Assembly: GCF_000981225.1 (NCBI RefSeq)
Contig: NZ_LAJC01000011.1
Span: 1-64,000, forward strand
Length of the DNA stretch: 64,000 bases
Origin: Allosalinactinospora lopnorensis
Lineage (GTDB): Bacteria; Actinomycetota; Actinomycetes; Streptosporangiales; Streptosporangiaceae
Reading direction: 5' to 3'
Under the pieces are notes generated by a model. That model saw nothing but the letters and a program-made list of their open reading frames with translations, was not told the DNA's origin and did no database searches. A program made the translations under genes and the position numbers. Positions 1-10,277 of the stretch are shown here, piece by piece; positions within the stretch are counted from its first letter, which is position 1, and every line of letters starts with the position of its first letter.

Positions 1-160
1 ATCGGGCACAGGACGGCATCTATGCGACATGACCGGGTATCTATCGCTCCCGGGCCCGTGGAGACCGGCCGGTGGCACCCCCTCACTGCCATCGAGGGCT
101 CCGGCAGGCCGTCCGGGGCGGCGCCCCCGCGAAGGTGCCCCCTGTCGGGAAGGAGGACGG

Positions 161-1453
161 ATGCCCAGCACCTGGCACGCCTGGCCGCGGGGAACCGACC
201 CGCACGAGCTCCGGCGTTCGGTGGCGGTGGCGCGCGAGAGATTCCTGACCTCCGGGCACACCCCGCACCGGCTGCGGGGCCTGGTGCGTGAATCGTGGCA
301 GCGCTGCGTACTCAACGGCGTGGACCCCGACATCGCCTTCCCCGGGGTGGAACTGGCAGAGGACGACCTCCGCGAGTACCGCGGCTCCCATCCGCTCTCC
401 CGGGTGATGCCGCTGATCCGCCGGCTGCTGGTCAACGCCACTCAGGACAGCCCGCACATCGTCGCGCTCGGGGACGCCACCGGGCGGCTGCTGTGGGTGG
501 AGGGCGACCACGCCCTGCGTTCCCAGGCCGAGCGGATGCACTTCGTCGAGGGGGCCAACTGGCGGGAGCAGACTGCCGGCACCAACGCGCCCGGGGTGGC
601 GCTGGCCCTGAACCACGAGGTGCAGATCTTCGCCACCGAGCACTTCGCCCGCAATGTCCAGCCCTGGAGCTGCGCGGCGGTCCCCGTCCGCGACCCCGAC
701 ACGGGGGAGGTCCTCGGCGTACTCGACCTGACGGGCGAGGACACCGTGGCCTCCCCGCACGCGCTCGCCCTCGTCCGGGCCACGGCGGCCGCCGCGGAGG
801 CCGAGCTGCGCGTGCAGCGCATGAACGGCGTACTGCCCCCGATCCCCGCCCCTCTCTGCGAGGAGGGTCCCGCCGCCCCCGCCCGGGCCCACCTGCGGGT
901 GCTCGGCCGCAACGAGGCGCTGCTCGGTGTGGACGGGCGCACACTGCGGTTGAGCGGACGGCATTCGGAGATCCTGCTGCTGCTCGCGCGGCATCCCGAA
1001 GGGCTGTCCGGTGACGGGCTCGGAGTCCGGCTGCACGAGCGGGACGCCTCGGCGGTGACCGTCCGCGCGGAGATGTCGCGGCTGCGCCGGCTGCTCGGCG
1101 ACGGCGTGCTGACCTCGCGCCCCTACCGGTTGCTGACAGCGGTCACCACCGACGTCGACGACGTGCGACGCCACCTCGCCGACGGCGACTACCGGCGGGC
1201 CCTGGCGGGCTACACCGGCCCTGTGCTTCCCAACTCCGAGGCACCCGAGGTGATCGACGCGCGCCACGAGCTGGACTGCGAGATCCACGCGGCCCTTACC
1301 CAGAATGCTGATGCCGAGGTCCTGCTGACGTGGGCCGAGCGGCCGGACGGCCGCGAGGACCCGCGCGTCCTCGAAGCCGCGTTGCACGCGCTTCCTGCGG
1401 GCTCCCCCCGCAGGGAACTGGTCCGGGCCCGGCTGGAGCGCATCGCCTGGTGA
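161..1453 (+). CDS. GAF-domain transcriptional regulator of the downstream aldehyde dehydrogenase
   Basis: A 430-residue cytoplasmic regulator, probably sensing a small molecule and activating the aldehyde dehydrogenase next to it. Residues about 25-60 carry the REPSWQRC-like helix (here LVRESWQRC) seen before GAF domains of AcoR-type activators. A GAF domain follows (about 70-225), ending in VPVRDPDTGEVLGVLDLTG. The C-terminal half (about 250-350) has a winged-helix-like stretch with SGRHSEILLLLARHPEG, in place of the sigma-54 AAA+ domain of true AcoR. I chose ATG 161 because GGAAGGAGG sits just upstream; the open frame reaches back to 29 without a better site. The order regulator, ALDH, DUF779 recurs in actinomycetes from family knowledge. 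The inducer is unknown. Confidence 0.75.
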   Translation: MPSTWHAWPRGTDPHELRRSVAVARERFLTSGHTPHRLRGLVRESWQRCVLNGVDPDIAFPGVELAEDDLREYRGSHPLSRVMPLIRRLLVNATQDSPHIVALGDATGRLLWVEGDHALRSQAERMHFVEGANWREQTAGTNAPGVALALNHEVQIFATEHFARNVQPWSCAAVPVRDPDTGEVLGVLDLTGEDTVASPHALALVRATAAAAEAELRVQRMNGVLPPIPAPLCEEGPAAPARAHLRVLGRNEALLGVDGRTLRLSGRHSEILLLLARHPEGLSGDGLGVRLHERDASAVTVRAEMSRLRRLLGDGVLTSRPYRLLTAVTTDVDDVRRHLADGDYRRALAGYTGPVLPNSEAPEVIDARHELDCEIHAALTQNADAEVLLTWAERPDGREDPRVLEAALHALPAGSPRRELVRARLERIAW

Positions 1454-1614
1454 CAGCGCCCGCGCTGCGGGAACGCGCGGTCCCGCACAGCGGTGCATGC
1501 GCGTGCAACCTGCCGGCAACCCTCCCGTGACTAGCGTCACCGCAACACGACGCCCCGCGGGTCCACCGCGGGACACGCGCTCAATCGTTCAGCCAACCCG
1601 TGGGAGGTTTCGCC

Positions 1615-3137
<1,523 letters not shown>

Positions 3138-3138
<1 letters not shown>

Positions 3139-3533
3139 TGCCCGGCGGGACAGAGGAGGGAGCCGCCCGGTCGCGGGTGGCGGTCTCCAGCGAAGCGGCC
3201 GCGCTACTGCGCACGCTGCGCGCCGAGCACGGGCCGCTGATGTTCCACCAGTCCGGCGGCTGCTGCGACGGCAGCTCGCCGATGTGCTACCCGGCCGGCG
3301 AGTTCCGCATCGGGACGGCCGACGTGCACCTCGGCGACCTGGATCCGGGCACGCCCGAGCCCGTGTCGGTGTGGATGTCGCGCTCCCAGTACGAGTACTG
3401 GAGCCACACCCACCTGACCATCGATGTCGTGCCCGGCCGCGGCGGCGGCTTCTCGCTGGAGGCGCCGACCGGCCAACGGTTCATCATCCGCTCCCGGCTG
3501 CTCACCGACACGGAGGCGGCCACTCTTCCCTGA
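3138..3533 (+). CDS. DUF779 family protein coupled to the aldehyde dehydrogenase
   Basis: A 131-residue protein of the DUF779 family, which is typically encoded directly after ExaC-type aldehyde dehydrogenases. The diagnostic cysteine cluster SGGCCDGSSPMC lies at about residues 35-48, followed by a conserved segment with Tyr, Trp and His (SQYEYWSHTHLTIDV). Cys plus His clustering suggests a metal or thiol role, perhaps in maintaining or protecting the dehydrogenase; this is inference. The start codon overlaps the ALDH stop by one base. A strong hairpin at 3547-3581 follows the stop and closes the operon. Confidence 0.8.
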
Positions 3534-3546
3534 GCGGATCAGGAAG

Positions 3547-3581
3547 GGGGCGGGCGGCCCGGAGGACGGGCCGCCCGCCCC
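3547..3581. terminator. 15-bp perfect GC hairpin after the ALDH-DUF779 operon
   Basis: Arms at 3547-3561 and 3567-3581 are exact reverse complements with a 5-base GAGGA loop. There is no T-tract, which is common for actinobacterial terminators. It lies 14 bases after the DUF779 stop. Confidence 0.7.
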
Positions 3582-3649
3582 GCGGTGGATTCCGTGCCCG
3601 CTCTGGGAGAATCGGAGGGGCGACTTGACCCGGCCCTGAAGAACCGGGA

Positions 3650-4249
3650 TTGGAGGTAGTGCCCGACCGGCTGCCGGGTGGACTCCTCCGTCCCGACGCC
3701 CCTGTGGAGTGGCAGGGACGCCTGAAGCCGCCGCACGGCCCGGCCGAGGAGATGGGATTGACGTTCTCCGAACCGCCCCGCACCCCTGTCAAGCGGGCGA
3801 TCTACCGAGCGCCGATCTGGTGTTACCGGCTCGGGTTGGGCGGACTGCTCGGCCACCGCTTCGTGCTGCTCACCCACATCGGCCGCAAGAGCGGGCGCCC
3901 CCGCCAGGTGGTGCTGGAGGTCGCGGGGTACCACAGGGAATCGGGCGGCTTCCTGGTCGCCTCGGGCTACGGGGCGCGTTCCCAGTGGTTCCGGAACATC
4001 CTGCACCGGCCGCGCGTGCGTTTCCAGATCGGATGGCGCCGCTACGAAGGGACGGCGCGCCCGCTGCCGGCCGAGGAGTCGGGGCGGAGCCTGGCGGAGT
4101 ACGCCCGTCGGCATCCGCGCGCCGCGGCGTCGTTGCTGAGGGCCCTCGGACTCTACGTCGACGGATCGGCCGCGAACTACGAACGTGTGGGCTCCGATCC
4201 CGAGCACGGTGTACCCGTGGTCCTGCTGCGCCCCGCCCCCCGCGGATAG
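3650..4249 (+). CDS. Deazaflavin-dependent nitroreductase (Ddn/DUF385) family protein
   Basis: Up to 199 residues of the split-barrel F420-binding family. The motif LLTHIGRKSGRPRQVVLEV followed by YGARSQWFRNIL is characteristic of Ddn-like proteins that reduce quinones, nitro compounds or enones with F420H2. The start is uncertain: TTG 3650 opens the frame, GTG 3659 has GGAGG almost touching it, and ATG 3752 (MGLTFSEPP) would give a 165-residue protein nearer the usual family length. It lies between two near-identical hairpins, so it is probably transcribed on its own. Substrate unknown. Confidence 0.7.
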   Translation: MEVVPDRLPGGLLRPDAPVEWQGRLKPPHGPAEEMGLTFSEPPRTPVKRAIYRAPIWCYRLGLGGLLGHRFVLLTHIGRKSGRPRQVVLEVAGYHRESGGFLVASGYGARSQWFRNILHRPRVRFQIGWRRYEGTARPLPAEESGRSLAEYARRHPRAAASLLRALGLYVDGSAANYERVGSDPEHGVPVVLLRPAPRG

Positions 4250-4252
4250 GGA

Positions 4253-4282
4253 GCGGGCGGCCCGGGGGGACGGGCCGCCCGC
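4253..4282. terminator. 12-bp GC hairpin between convergent genes
   Basis: Arms 4253-4264 and 4271-4282 are exact reverse complements around a GGGGGA loop. The stem sequence is the same as the core of the hairpin at 3547-3581. It sits between the DUF385 gene and the oppositely oriented dehydrogenase, so it may serve both strands. Confidence 0.65.
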
Positions 4283-4409
4283 CCAGCAGCGGCGGGTCGG
4301 GGGCGCCGCTGCGGGAGACGGCGGGACCGCAAGGCGAAACCAGCACGCGGACCGATCGATACGGTAGCGGCTTACGCCGAACGGTTCCCTCCGCCGGTGC
4401 TCGCGGTTC

Positions 4410-5930
4410 TCAGCCGGTCGCGGGCAGGGTGAGGACCCCGTCCACGCGGCGCGGAATCGCGGCCGGTTCGTCGCGCAGCTCCGGCGGGAGCACCGCCGCA
4501 GGGGCGTTCTGCCAGGCGTACGGCCGCAGGAACCGGCGGATCGCGGTCGGGCCGACCGAGGTGTGGACGGCGTTCGTCGCCGGCCAGGGTCCCCCGTGGT
4601 GCTGGGCCCAGGCGACCGCGACACCCGTGGGGTAGCCGTCGACCACCAGCCGGCCCGACAGCTCCCGCAGCTCGTCCAGGAGTTCCCGGCTGCTCGCGGC
4701 CTCCTCCTCGCCGAGGTGCACCGTCGCGGTCAGCGAGGGTTCGAGACGCGCCAGCGCACCGAGGAGTTCCTCGCGCCCGGAGTAGCGGACGGCGAGGAGC
4801 AGCGGGCCGAAGCACTCGTCGACGACACGGTCGTCCACAGCGGTGGCGTCAATGCTGAGCAGGCGCACCTGCGCGGTGAACCCGTTCCCCTCGCCCGCGG
4901 CGCCGGAGGAGACCCCGGTCACGCCCGACAGGGAGGACAGGTAGTCCGCTCCCGAGGCGAAGCTCTCCCAGATGTTCTTGTTCAGCAGCACCTGCGCGCC
5001 GGAGGCCGTGACCGCCTCCGACAGCGACTCAAGGAGTCGGTCGCCCGCGTCGGTGCGCGGAACGAAGGCGAGGCCGGGCTTGGTGCAGAACTGCCCGGCT
5101 CCCAGCGTGAACGACCCGGCCAGGCCGGTACCGATCTCCGCACCCCGCTCCGCGGCCGCCTCCTCCGTGACCACCAGCGGGTTGATGCCGCTGAGCTCCC
5201 CGTAGAACGGGATCGGGTCGGGGCGCTGGTTGATCAGGTCGAGCAGCGCCCTGCCCCCGCCCCGCGACCCGGTGAAACCCACGGCCGTGACCTCCGGGTG
5301 CTGCACGAGCCGGGCGCCGGCCTCCCTGCCGTAGACGACCGCGATGATGCCATCGGGGGCGCCGAGCGCCTTCGCGGCGGCGGCGAGCGCGGAGCCGCAC
5401 AGCTCCGCCGTCCGGGGATGGGACTGGTGGGCCTTCACGATCACCGGGCAGCCGGCGGCGAGGGCCGCCGCCGTGTCGCCGCCCGGCACCGAGAACGCCA
5501 GGGGGAAGTTGCTCGCTCCGAAGACGACAACGGGGCCGAGCGGTATCAGCATCCGCCGCAGGTCCGGCCGGGGCCCCACCTCCGTCTCGCCGGCGTGGTC
5601 GATGGTCGCCTCCAGGTAGCTTCCCTCGGCGACGGTGTCGGCGAAGAGGCGTAGCTGGAAGCAGGTGCGGGTCAGTTCCCCATTGAGGCGCGCCTCGCCG
5701 AGGCCGGTCTCGGCGTCGGCGGTGCGCACGATCTCAGAACGCCGCTCGTCGAGCTCGTCGGCCATCGCCCGCAGCAACCGGGTACGCCACGCCCGGTCCC
5801 GCGTGGCGAGATCGTTGAACGCAGCGCGCGCCCGCGTGGCGGCCTCGTCGACCTCCGCCGGCGTATGCTGCTTGATCCCGGTTCCCGTGGTCGCGCCGGT
5901 ACGTGGGTCGGTGCTCAGCACCTCGGACAC
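4410..5930 (-). CDS. Alpha-ketoglutarate semialdehyde dehydrogenase-type ALDH (NADP+)
   Basis: A 506-residue ALDH of the KGSADH branch, which oxidises 2,5-dioxopentanoate to 2-oxoglutarate in pentose, hexarate or hydroxyproline degradation. It shows the branch-typical VVVFGASNFPLAFSVPGGDTA (N141), VKAHQSHPRT, general base E245 in FYGELSGINP and nucleophile C282 in GAGQFCTKPG. Start MSEVLSTDP is preceded on the minus strand by a GGAGC-like site. It is transcribed divergently from the IclR gene at 6216 across an AT-rich spacer, so regulation by that IclR protein is likely. No upstream sugar-acid dehydratase is in the window, so the pathway it serves is not settled. Confidence 0.85.
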   Translation of the reverse strand: MSEVLSTDPRTGATTGTGIKQHTPAEVDEAATRARAAFNDLATRDRAWRTRLLRAMADELDERRSEIVRTADAETGLGEARLNGELTRTCFQLRLFADTVAEGSYLEATIDHAGETEVGPRPDLRRMLIPLGPVVVFGASNFPLAFSVPGGDTAAALAAGCPVIVKAHQSHPRTAELCGSALAAAAKALGAPDGIIAVVYGREAGARLVQHPEVTAVGFTGSRGGGRALLDLINQRPDPIPFYGELSGINPLVVTEEAAAERGAEIGTGLAGSFTLGAGQFCTKPGLAFVPRTDAGDRLLESLSEAVTASGAQVLLNKNIWESFASGADYLSSLSGVTGVSSGAAGEGNGFTAQVRLLSIDATAVDDRVVDECFGPLLLAVRYSGREELLGALARLEPSLTATVHLGEEEAASSRELLDELRELSGRLVVDGYPTGVAVAWAQHHGGPWPATNAVHTSVGPTAIRRFLRPYAWQNAPAAVLPPELRDEPAAIPRRVDGVLTLPATG

Positions 5931-6059
5931 AGGACAGCTCCTTTACGGATGGAAACGCGGATTCGGACAGGCGCGCCATCGGCGGCGCGTCCGCCGAACC
6001 TCTCAGGCCGTTCGGTGACTTTCCTCTCTCCGACGAGAGGCACCCGTGACGGCCTCCGC

Positions 6060-6165
6060 TCTCGACGTGCGACTACGCTTATGTGTATACATAGCAGTCG
6101 CACTGTCTTTCTATATAGACAATAGATATATTCAGAGTAGTCTGCTGGCATCTTGCTAACCTGTC
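6060..6165. promoter_or_regulatory. AT-rich divergent promoter/operator region
   Basis: This stretch is strikingly AT-rich for the window and lies between the divergent KGSADH and IclR starts. It contains the near-palindrome ATGTGTATACATA (6081-6093) and the inverted repeat TGTCT-N8-AGACA (6104-6108 and 6117-6121) with CTATATAG inside. These are plausible IclR operator and -10 elements; no single box can be assigned with certainty. Confidence 0.45.
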
Positions 6166-6215
6166 AACAGCTCGACCAGGTAGGCGAGAAAGCGAACACG
6201 CGAGAAAGAGGTGCG

Positions 6216-7045
6216 ATGACCCCGCCGTCAGAAGCAGCGGCAGGTGAGACCCAGACCGGCGTACGCGCCGTGAAGTCCGCGGCACGCACCGTGGAGCTGC
6301 TCGAACTGCTGGCCTCGCGGCAGAACCGCCCGGCCCGCCTGCGGGAACTGAGCGACGCGCTCGGAGCTCCCCGGAGCAGCGTCTATGCCCTGATCCGCAC
6401 CCTCGTCGAACACGGCTGGGTCCGCACGGACCGACCGGGACGCAGTACAGCATCGGCATCCGCGCCCTGCTCGCGGGGACGACCTACCTGGACACCGACT
6501 CGCACCTGCGCATCGTCCAGCCGCACATCAACGACCTCAGCTCGGAGTTGGACGAGACACTCCACTTCGGGCGGCTCGACCGCGGCGACATCGTGTATCT
6601 GGCCACGAAGGAGTCCAGCCGCTACCTGCGCCCGTTCAGCCGTGTGGGGCGCAGGCTCCCGGCGTTCAGCACCGCTATGGGAAAGTCGCTGCTGGCCGAG
6701 CGCCTCGACTCGGACGTGGACGCCCACATCCCCCGGAAGCTGACCCCGCTCACCCCGAACACCCTCGTCGACTACGACGCGCTCATCAGCGATCTGCGGC
6801 GGACCCGCGAGCGCGGACACGCGATCGACAACGAGGAGAACTACGCCGGCGTGACCTGCTTCGGTTTCGCGCTCCGCTACACCAGCCCTCCGATCGACGC
6901 GCTCAGTTGCTCGGTGCCCACCGCCAATCTCGACGAGAAGCGGGAGCAGGAGATCGTGAAGGCGATGGAGCGCACCAGGCTGGCCATCGAGCGCATGGCC
7001 CCGGTGGACCTCTCGTCGAGCGACGTCCCCGTCTCCGGGGTCTAG
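6216..7045 (+). pseudogene. IclR-family regulator, interrupted by a -1 frameshift
   Basis: The N-terminal frame encodes an IclR winged helix (VKSAARTVELLELLASRQ, then LRELSDALGAPRSSVYALIRTL). At GGG 6437-6439 the frame is lost: the effector-domain half, beginning YSIGIRALLAGTTYLDTD and running to the stop at 7045, is in the next frame. One added G restores a continuous protein of about 276 residues, the normal IclR length. Start ATG 6216 has AAGAGG upstream. It probably represses the divergent KGSADH and perhaps the TauE carrier that starts five bases after its stop. Both halves keep good codon usage, so a base-call error is as likely as a real mutation. Confidence 0.8.
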
Positions 7046-7050
7046 AAAGC

Positions 7051-7821
7051 GTGGACCCCGCTTCCGCTCTCCTGCTCGTCCTGGCGGGAGTCGCAGCAGG
7101 CCTGGCCGGCTCGATGGCGGGCCTGGCCTCGCTGTTCAGCTACCCGGCGCTGCTCGCCGCCGGGCTGCCGCCGATCGCGGCCAACGTCACCAACACGGTG
7201 GCGATGTTCTCGACCACGGTCGGGGCCGCGGCCGGATCCCATCGGGAGTTACGCGGGCAGAGACGCCATATCATCACGCTCGTCGGACTGGCCGGCGCGG
7301 GCGGGTCGCTCGGGGCGCTGCTGCTCCTCAACACCCCGCCGGCCACCTTCGAGCTCGTCGTCCCGTGGCTCATCGCCCTGGGGTGCGTACTGCTCCTCAT
7401 GCGCGACCCGCTCCGCCGCCTCGCCGACGCGCGGGCGCAGGGGCGCGAGCGCGCCCGCCGCTCCACGTTGCCGTTCGCGTGCGCGGTCGTGCTGGTCGGC
7501 CTCTACGGCGGCTACTTCGGCGCCGCGGCGGGGGTCCTGATGCTGGCCGTGCTCTCCCTCGCTCTGACCGAGCCGCTGCCGGTGACCAACGCCCTGAAGA
7601 ACATCTCCACCGGGGCCGCCAACCTCGTCGCCGCGCTCGCCTACGCCTTCCTCGCCCCCGTCGACTGGGCGGCCGCCGGCGTGCTCGCCGTGGGCTGCCT
7701 CATCGGCAGCTGGACGGGGCCAGCGTTCGTGCGCCGACTGCCGGAGCGGCCGCTGCGGATCGCGATCGCCCTCGGCGGGCTCGGGCTCGCCGCGCACCTT
7801 TGGCTGTCGGCCCTCGCGTGA
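7051..7821 (+). CDS. TauE/SafE family membrane carrier
   Basis: A 256-residue integral membrane protein with about eight hydrophobic segments and the two-fold repeated layout of TauE/SafE transporters. Repeat starts are recognisable as GLAGSMAGLASLFSYPAL near the N-terminus and GLYGGYFGAAAGVLMLAVL near residue 150, with NALKNIS after the second. Family members export or import sulfite, sulfoacetate and other small organic anions. GTG 7051 is taken as the start because it follows the IclR stop directly and the hydrophobic segment begins at once. Operon position suggests transport of the anion recognised by the IclR regulator; that is inference. Confidence 0.8.
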   Translation: MDPASALLLVLAGVAAGLAGSMAGLASLFSYPALLAAGLPPIAANVTNTVAMFSTTVGAAAGSHRELRGQRRHIITLVGLAGAGGSLGALLLLNTPPATFELVVPWLIALGCVLLLMRDPLRRLADARAQGRERARRSTLPFACAVVLVGLYGGYFGAAAGVLMLAVLSLALTEPLPVTNALKNISTGAANLVAALAYAFLAPVDWAAAGVLAVGCLIGSWTGPAFVRRLPERPLRIAIALGGLGLAAHLWLSALA

Positions 7822-8447
7822 GCGTTCCGCGGTGGTGCCCCCGGCACCCGCGGGTCGGGGCCTGTCCCCTCTCGGGTGGCGCGCCGAGCGCGCTTGACAG
7901 CCGGGCACGTGCACGCACTCCAATACGGCGTCGGCGAGCACGGCACCTCAGCTTCGCGCCCTCCGGGGAACCACAGGGGTGCGAGAGAACACATCTGAGG
8001 CGATCGGCTCGCCCCTCGGACGATGAGAGGCAAAGAGGGGATTGTTCATAGTCGCGCTTCCGAATCCGATGTCCCGCACCCGGTCGTGGATCATGGAATC
8101 ATGTTCGGAAATTCGCTGGACGACCCCTGTGATGAGTCTCCACCGATACAGCAGGGGCGAGAGACCGGCCGTTTCTCCCTATCCCGCGTTCCCGCGACCC
8201 GAACCCCCTTGGATTCGAGGCGAGACTCCTCCATATCTCTGGATCGACGCATCTCCGACCTGCAGCTCATCGCCCCTTGACTGGGCCAAAAGCTCTCCCC
8301 TGAGCACTGCTACAGGGCACTGGAGATCCACAACAATCGGCTCGGAGAATTGGATCACAAGATCTCCACCCGCACCGTTCACCGCGACCGGCTTCGAAAG
8401 AAAGCGGAATGACCGCGCCGGCGATGAACATCGCCGGACTCTACCCC
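7822..8447. other. Non-coding or degraded stretch
   Basis: No intact gene is seen over about 630 bases. Composition is less GC-rich than the flanks after 8020. A short open stretch at 8281-8412 reads as a plausible but anonymous polypeptide (SPEHCYRALEIHNNRLGELD, then HKISTRTVHRDRLRKKAE) and is closed upstream by TGA 8278-8280; it may be the end of a lost gene. Confidence 0.4.
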
Positions 8448-8642
8448 GGCACCGGCGGCGCCGCCCGCCGGCCCGAGAACGAGGTGGAGGCCGGCATGGT
8501 CGGGGTGAACGTGCCGATACCGATCCCGGTCGCCTACCACTCCTTCGGCGGCTGGAAGTCCTCACTGTTCGGTGATAGCCATGCCTACGGGGCGGACGGA
8601 ATCCACTTCTTCATCCGCACGAAGACCGTGACCAGCGGGTGG
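8448..8642 (+). pseudogene. C-terminal relic of methylmalonate-semialdehyde dehydrogenase (mmsA)
   Basis: About 65 codons match only the extreme C-terminus of MmsA-type ALDHs: GGAARR, then NEVEAGMVGVNVPIPIPVAY, HSFGGWKSSLFGDSHAYG and GIHFFIRTKTVTSGW. The other 430 or so residues of the enzyme, including the catalytic Cys, are absent; unrelated sequence precedes it. The frame runs on to a stop at 8744. It lies directly before the iron alcohol dehydrogenase gene, so an mmsA-ADH unit (as in inositol, valine or 3-hydroxypropionate routes) was probably deleted. Confidence 0.75.
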
Positions 8643-8740
8643 CTCCACGAGCTCGCCGCCCCGCGGAAGGAGGGGGCCGGGCGGCCTGGGGCCCGGCTTC
8701 CCGCGCAGCCGCTGACGCCGACACAACTTACGGAGCCCCC

Positions 8741-9902
8741 ATGACCGCACCCATCGCCCTGCCTCGCGTCATGCGTATCGGCGGCGGCGCGTCCTCGGAG
8801 CTGCCCGACGTCCTGGCCTCCCTCGGGCATTCCCGCCCGCTGCTCGTGACCGACGCGTTCATCGCGGAGCAGCCGTTCCTGCAGCGGTTGCTGCGGGACC
8901 TCGAACACTCGGGAGCGGCGCCGAGGATGTTCACCGGGACAACTCCGGACCCCACCACGGAGATCGGTGCGCCGCGCCACCCGGATGCTGGACGACGGCG
9001 ACGCCGACTGCGTCGTCGGGATCGGCGGCGGAAGCTCGATGGACACGGCGAAAGCGGTCGCACTCCTGGGCACCGGGGACACCGAGATGCGCGCCTACAA
9101 GGCCCCTGTGACCACCGACGTCCCCGCGCTGCCGGTGGTCGCCGTCCCGACGACCGCCGGTAGCGGTTCGGAGTGCACCCGTTTCACGATCATCACGGAC
9201 AGTGAGACCGATGAGAAGATGCTGTGCGGCGGACTCGCCTTCCTGCCGCAGACCGCGTTGGTGGACTACGAGCTGACCGTGGGAATGCCGCCCCGGCTGA
9301 CCGCGGACACGGGGGTGGACGCCCTCGTCCACGCCATCGAGGCCTACGTCAGCGTCAAGGCGAACCCGTTCACCGACACGCTGGCGCTCGCCGCCATGCG
9401 CACGATCTCCGCGAACCTCCGCACCGCTTACGCCGACTCCTCCGCCAGGGCGGCGCGCGAGGCGATGACGCTCGGTGCCACCCAGGCCGGGCTCGCCTTC
9501 TCCAACTCCAGCGTCGCCCTGGTCCACGGGATGAGCCGGCCCATCGGCGCCCACTTCGGGGTGGCGCACGGGCTGTCGAACGCCATGCTCATGCCGGCGG
9601 TCACCGGGTTCTCGATCCCCGATGCGCCCGTCCGGTACGCCGACTGCGCCAGGGCCATGGGCATCGCGGATTCCTCCGAGACCCACGACTCGGCCACGGC
9701 CCGGCTGGTGGATGAGCTGCACCGGCTGAACCGCGACCTGGCGGTCCCCTCGCCCCGGGAGTACGGGATCGACGAACAGCGCTGGCACGAACTGGTACCG
9801 CTCATGGCCGCGCAGGCCCGGGACTCCGGTTCCCCGGCCAACAATCCCCGCGTCCCGGCCACGGCCGAGATCGAGGACCTGCACTGGTCTCTGGGGGGCT
9901 GA
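8741..9902 (+). pseudogene. Iron-containing alcohol dehydrogenase, +1 frameshift
   Basis: A group-III (iron) alcohol dehydrogenase. From ATG 8741 (GGAG upstream) the frame gives the N-terminal domain up to TTPDPTTEI. The rest, from VRRATRML through IGGGSSMDTAKAVALL and VPTTAGSGSE, to the stop at 9902, lies in the next frame. The spacing between PDPT and GGGS fits the family exactly if the single G at 8966 is removed. Metal ligands are intact: Asp and His in DTGVDALVHAIEAY, and the two later His in HGMSRPIGAHFGVAHG. About 387 residues when repaired. Probable substrate is a short-chain alcohol or semialdehyde; the neighbouring mmsA relic suggests a shared lost pathway. Confidence 0.8.
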
Positions 9903-10277
9903 CCCTCCACCGGCCGCTGCGCCTGCCGGCGGCCGGCGCCGTCGTCCCGCGCACCGCCCGGACGAGCGAACGCGATGCGCGTTCCGCACCGTTTGGTCCG
10001 GTTCGGCGAGCCATCGCCGCCCATCACCGGGTTTACGGCGGTATGGGGATTCCCCGGGGCCACTCCCCCATCACGAGCCGGAAACGGTATAGCACATCAT
10101 TGGCAACGATCAGGGCGATCCCGCCGTGCGCCACTAAACCGAGGTGCCCGCCAACTGCAAGGATCTGTCGGTGGTGGGAGCATGTCCACCGTTTGGCGGA
10201 CATGCCCGGCGCCCGAGCGCCTTGATCCATCGCGGTCGCGCCCCGCGTCGTTCGGCTTCATCGTAAGGAGACCGGTC
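9903..10277. promoter_or_regulatory. Conservon promoter region with inverted repeat
   Basis: No gene is visible. An inverted repeat GCATGTCC-N10-GGACATGC (10180-10187 and 10198-10205) lies about 75 bases before the cvnA start and could be an operator or a leader hairpin. The AAGGAG site at 10265-10270 belongs to cvnA. Confidence 0.4.

Noticed and set aside
83-1576. 497-residue minus-strand open frame
   Set aside because: Antisense to the GAF regulator, which has clear domains and a ribosome site.
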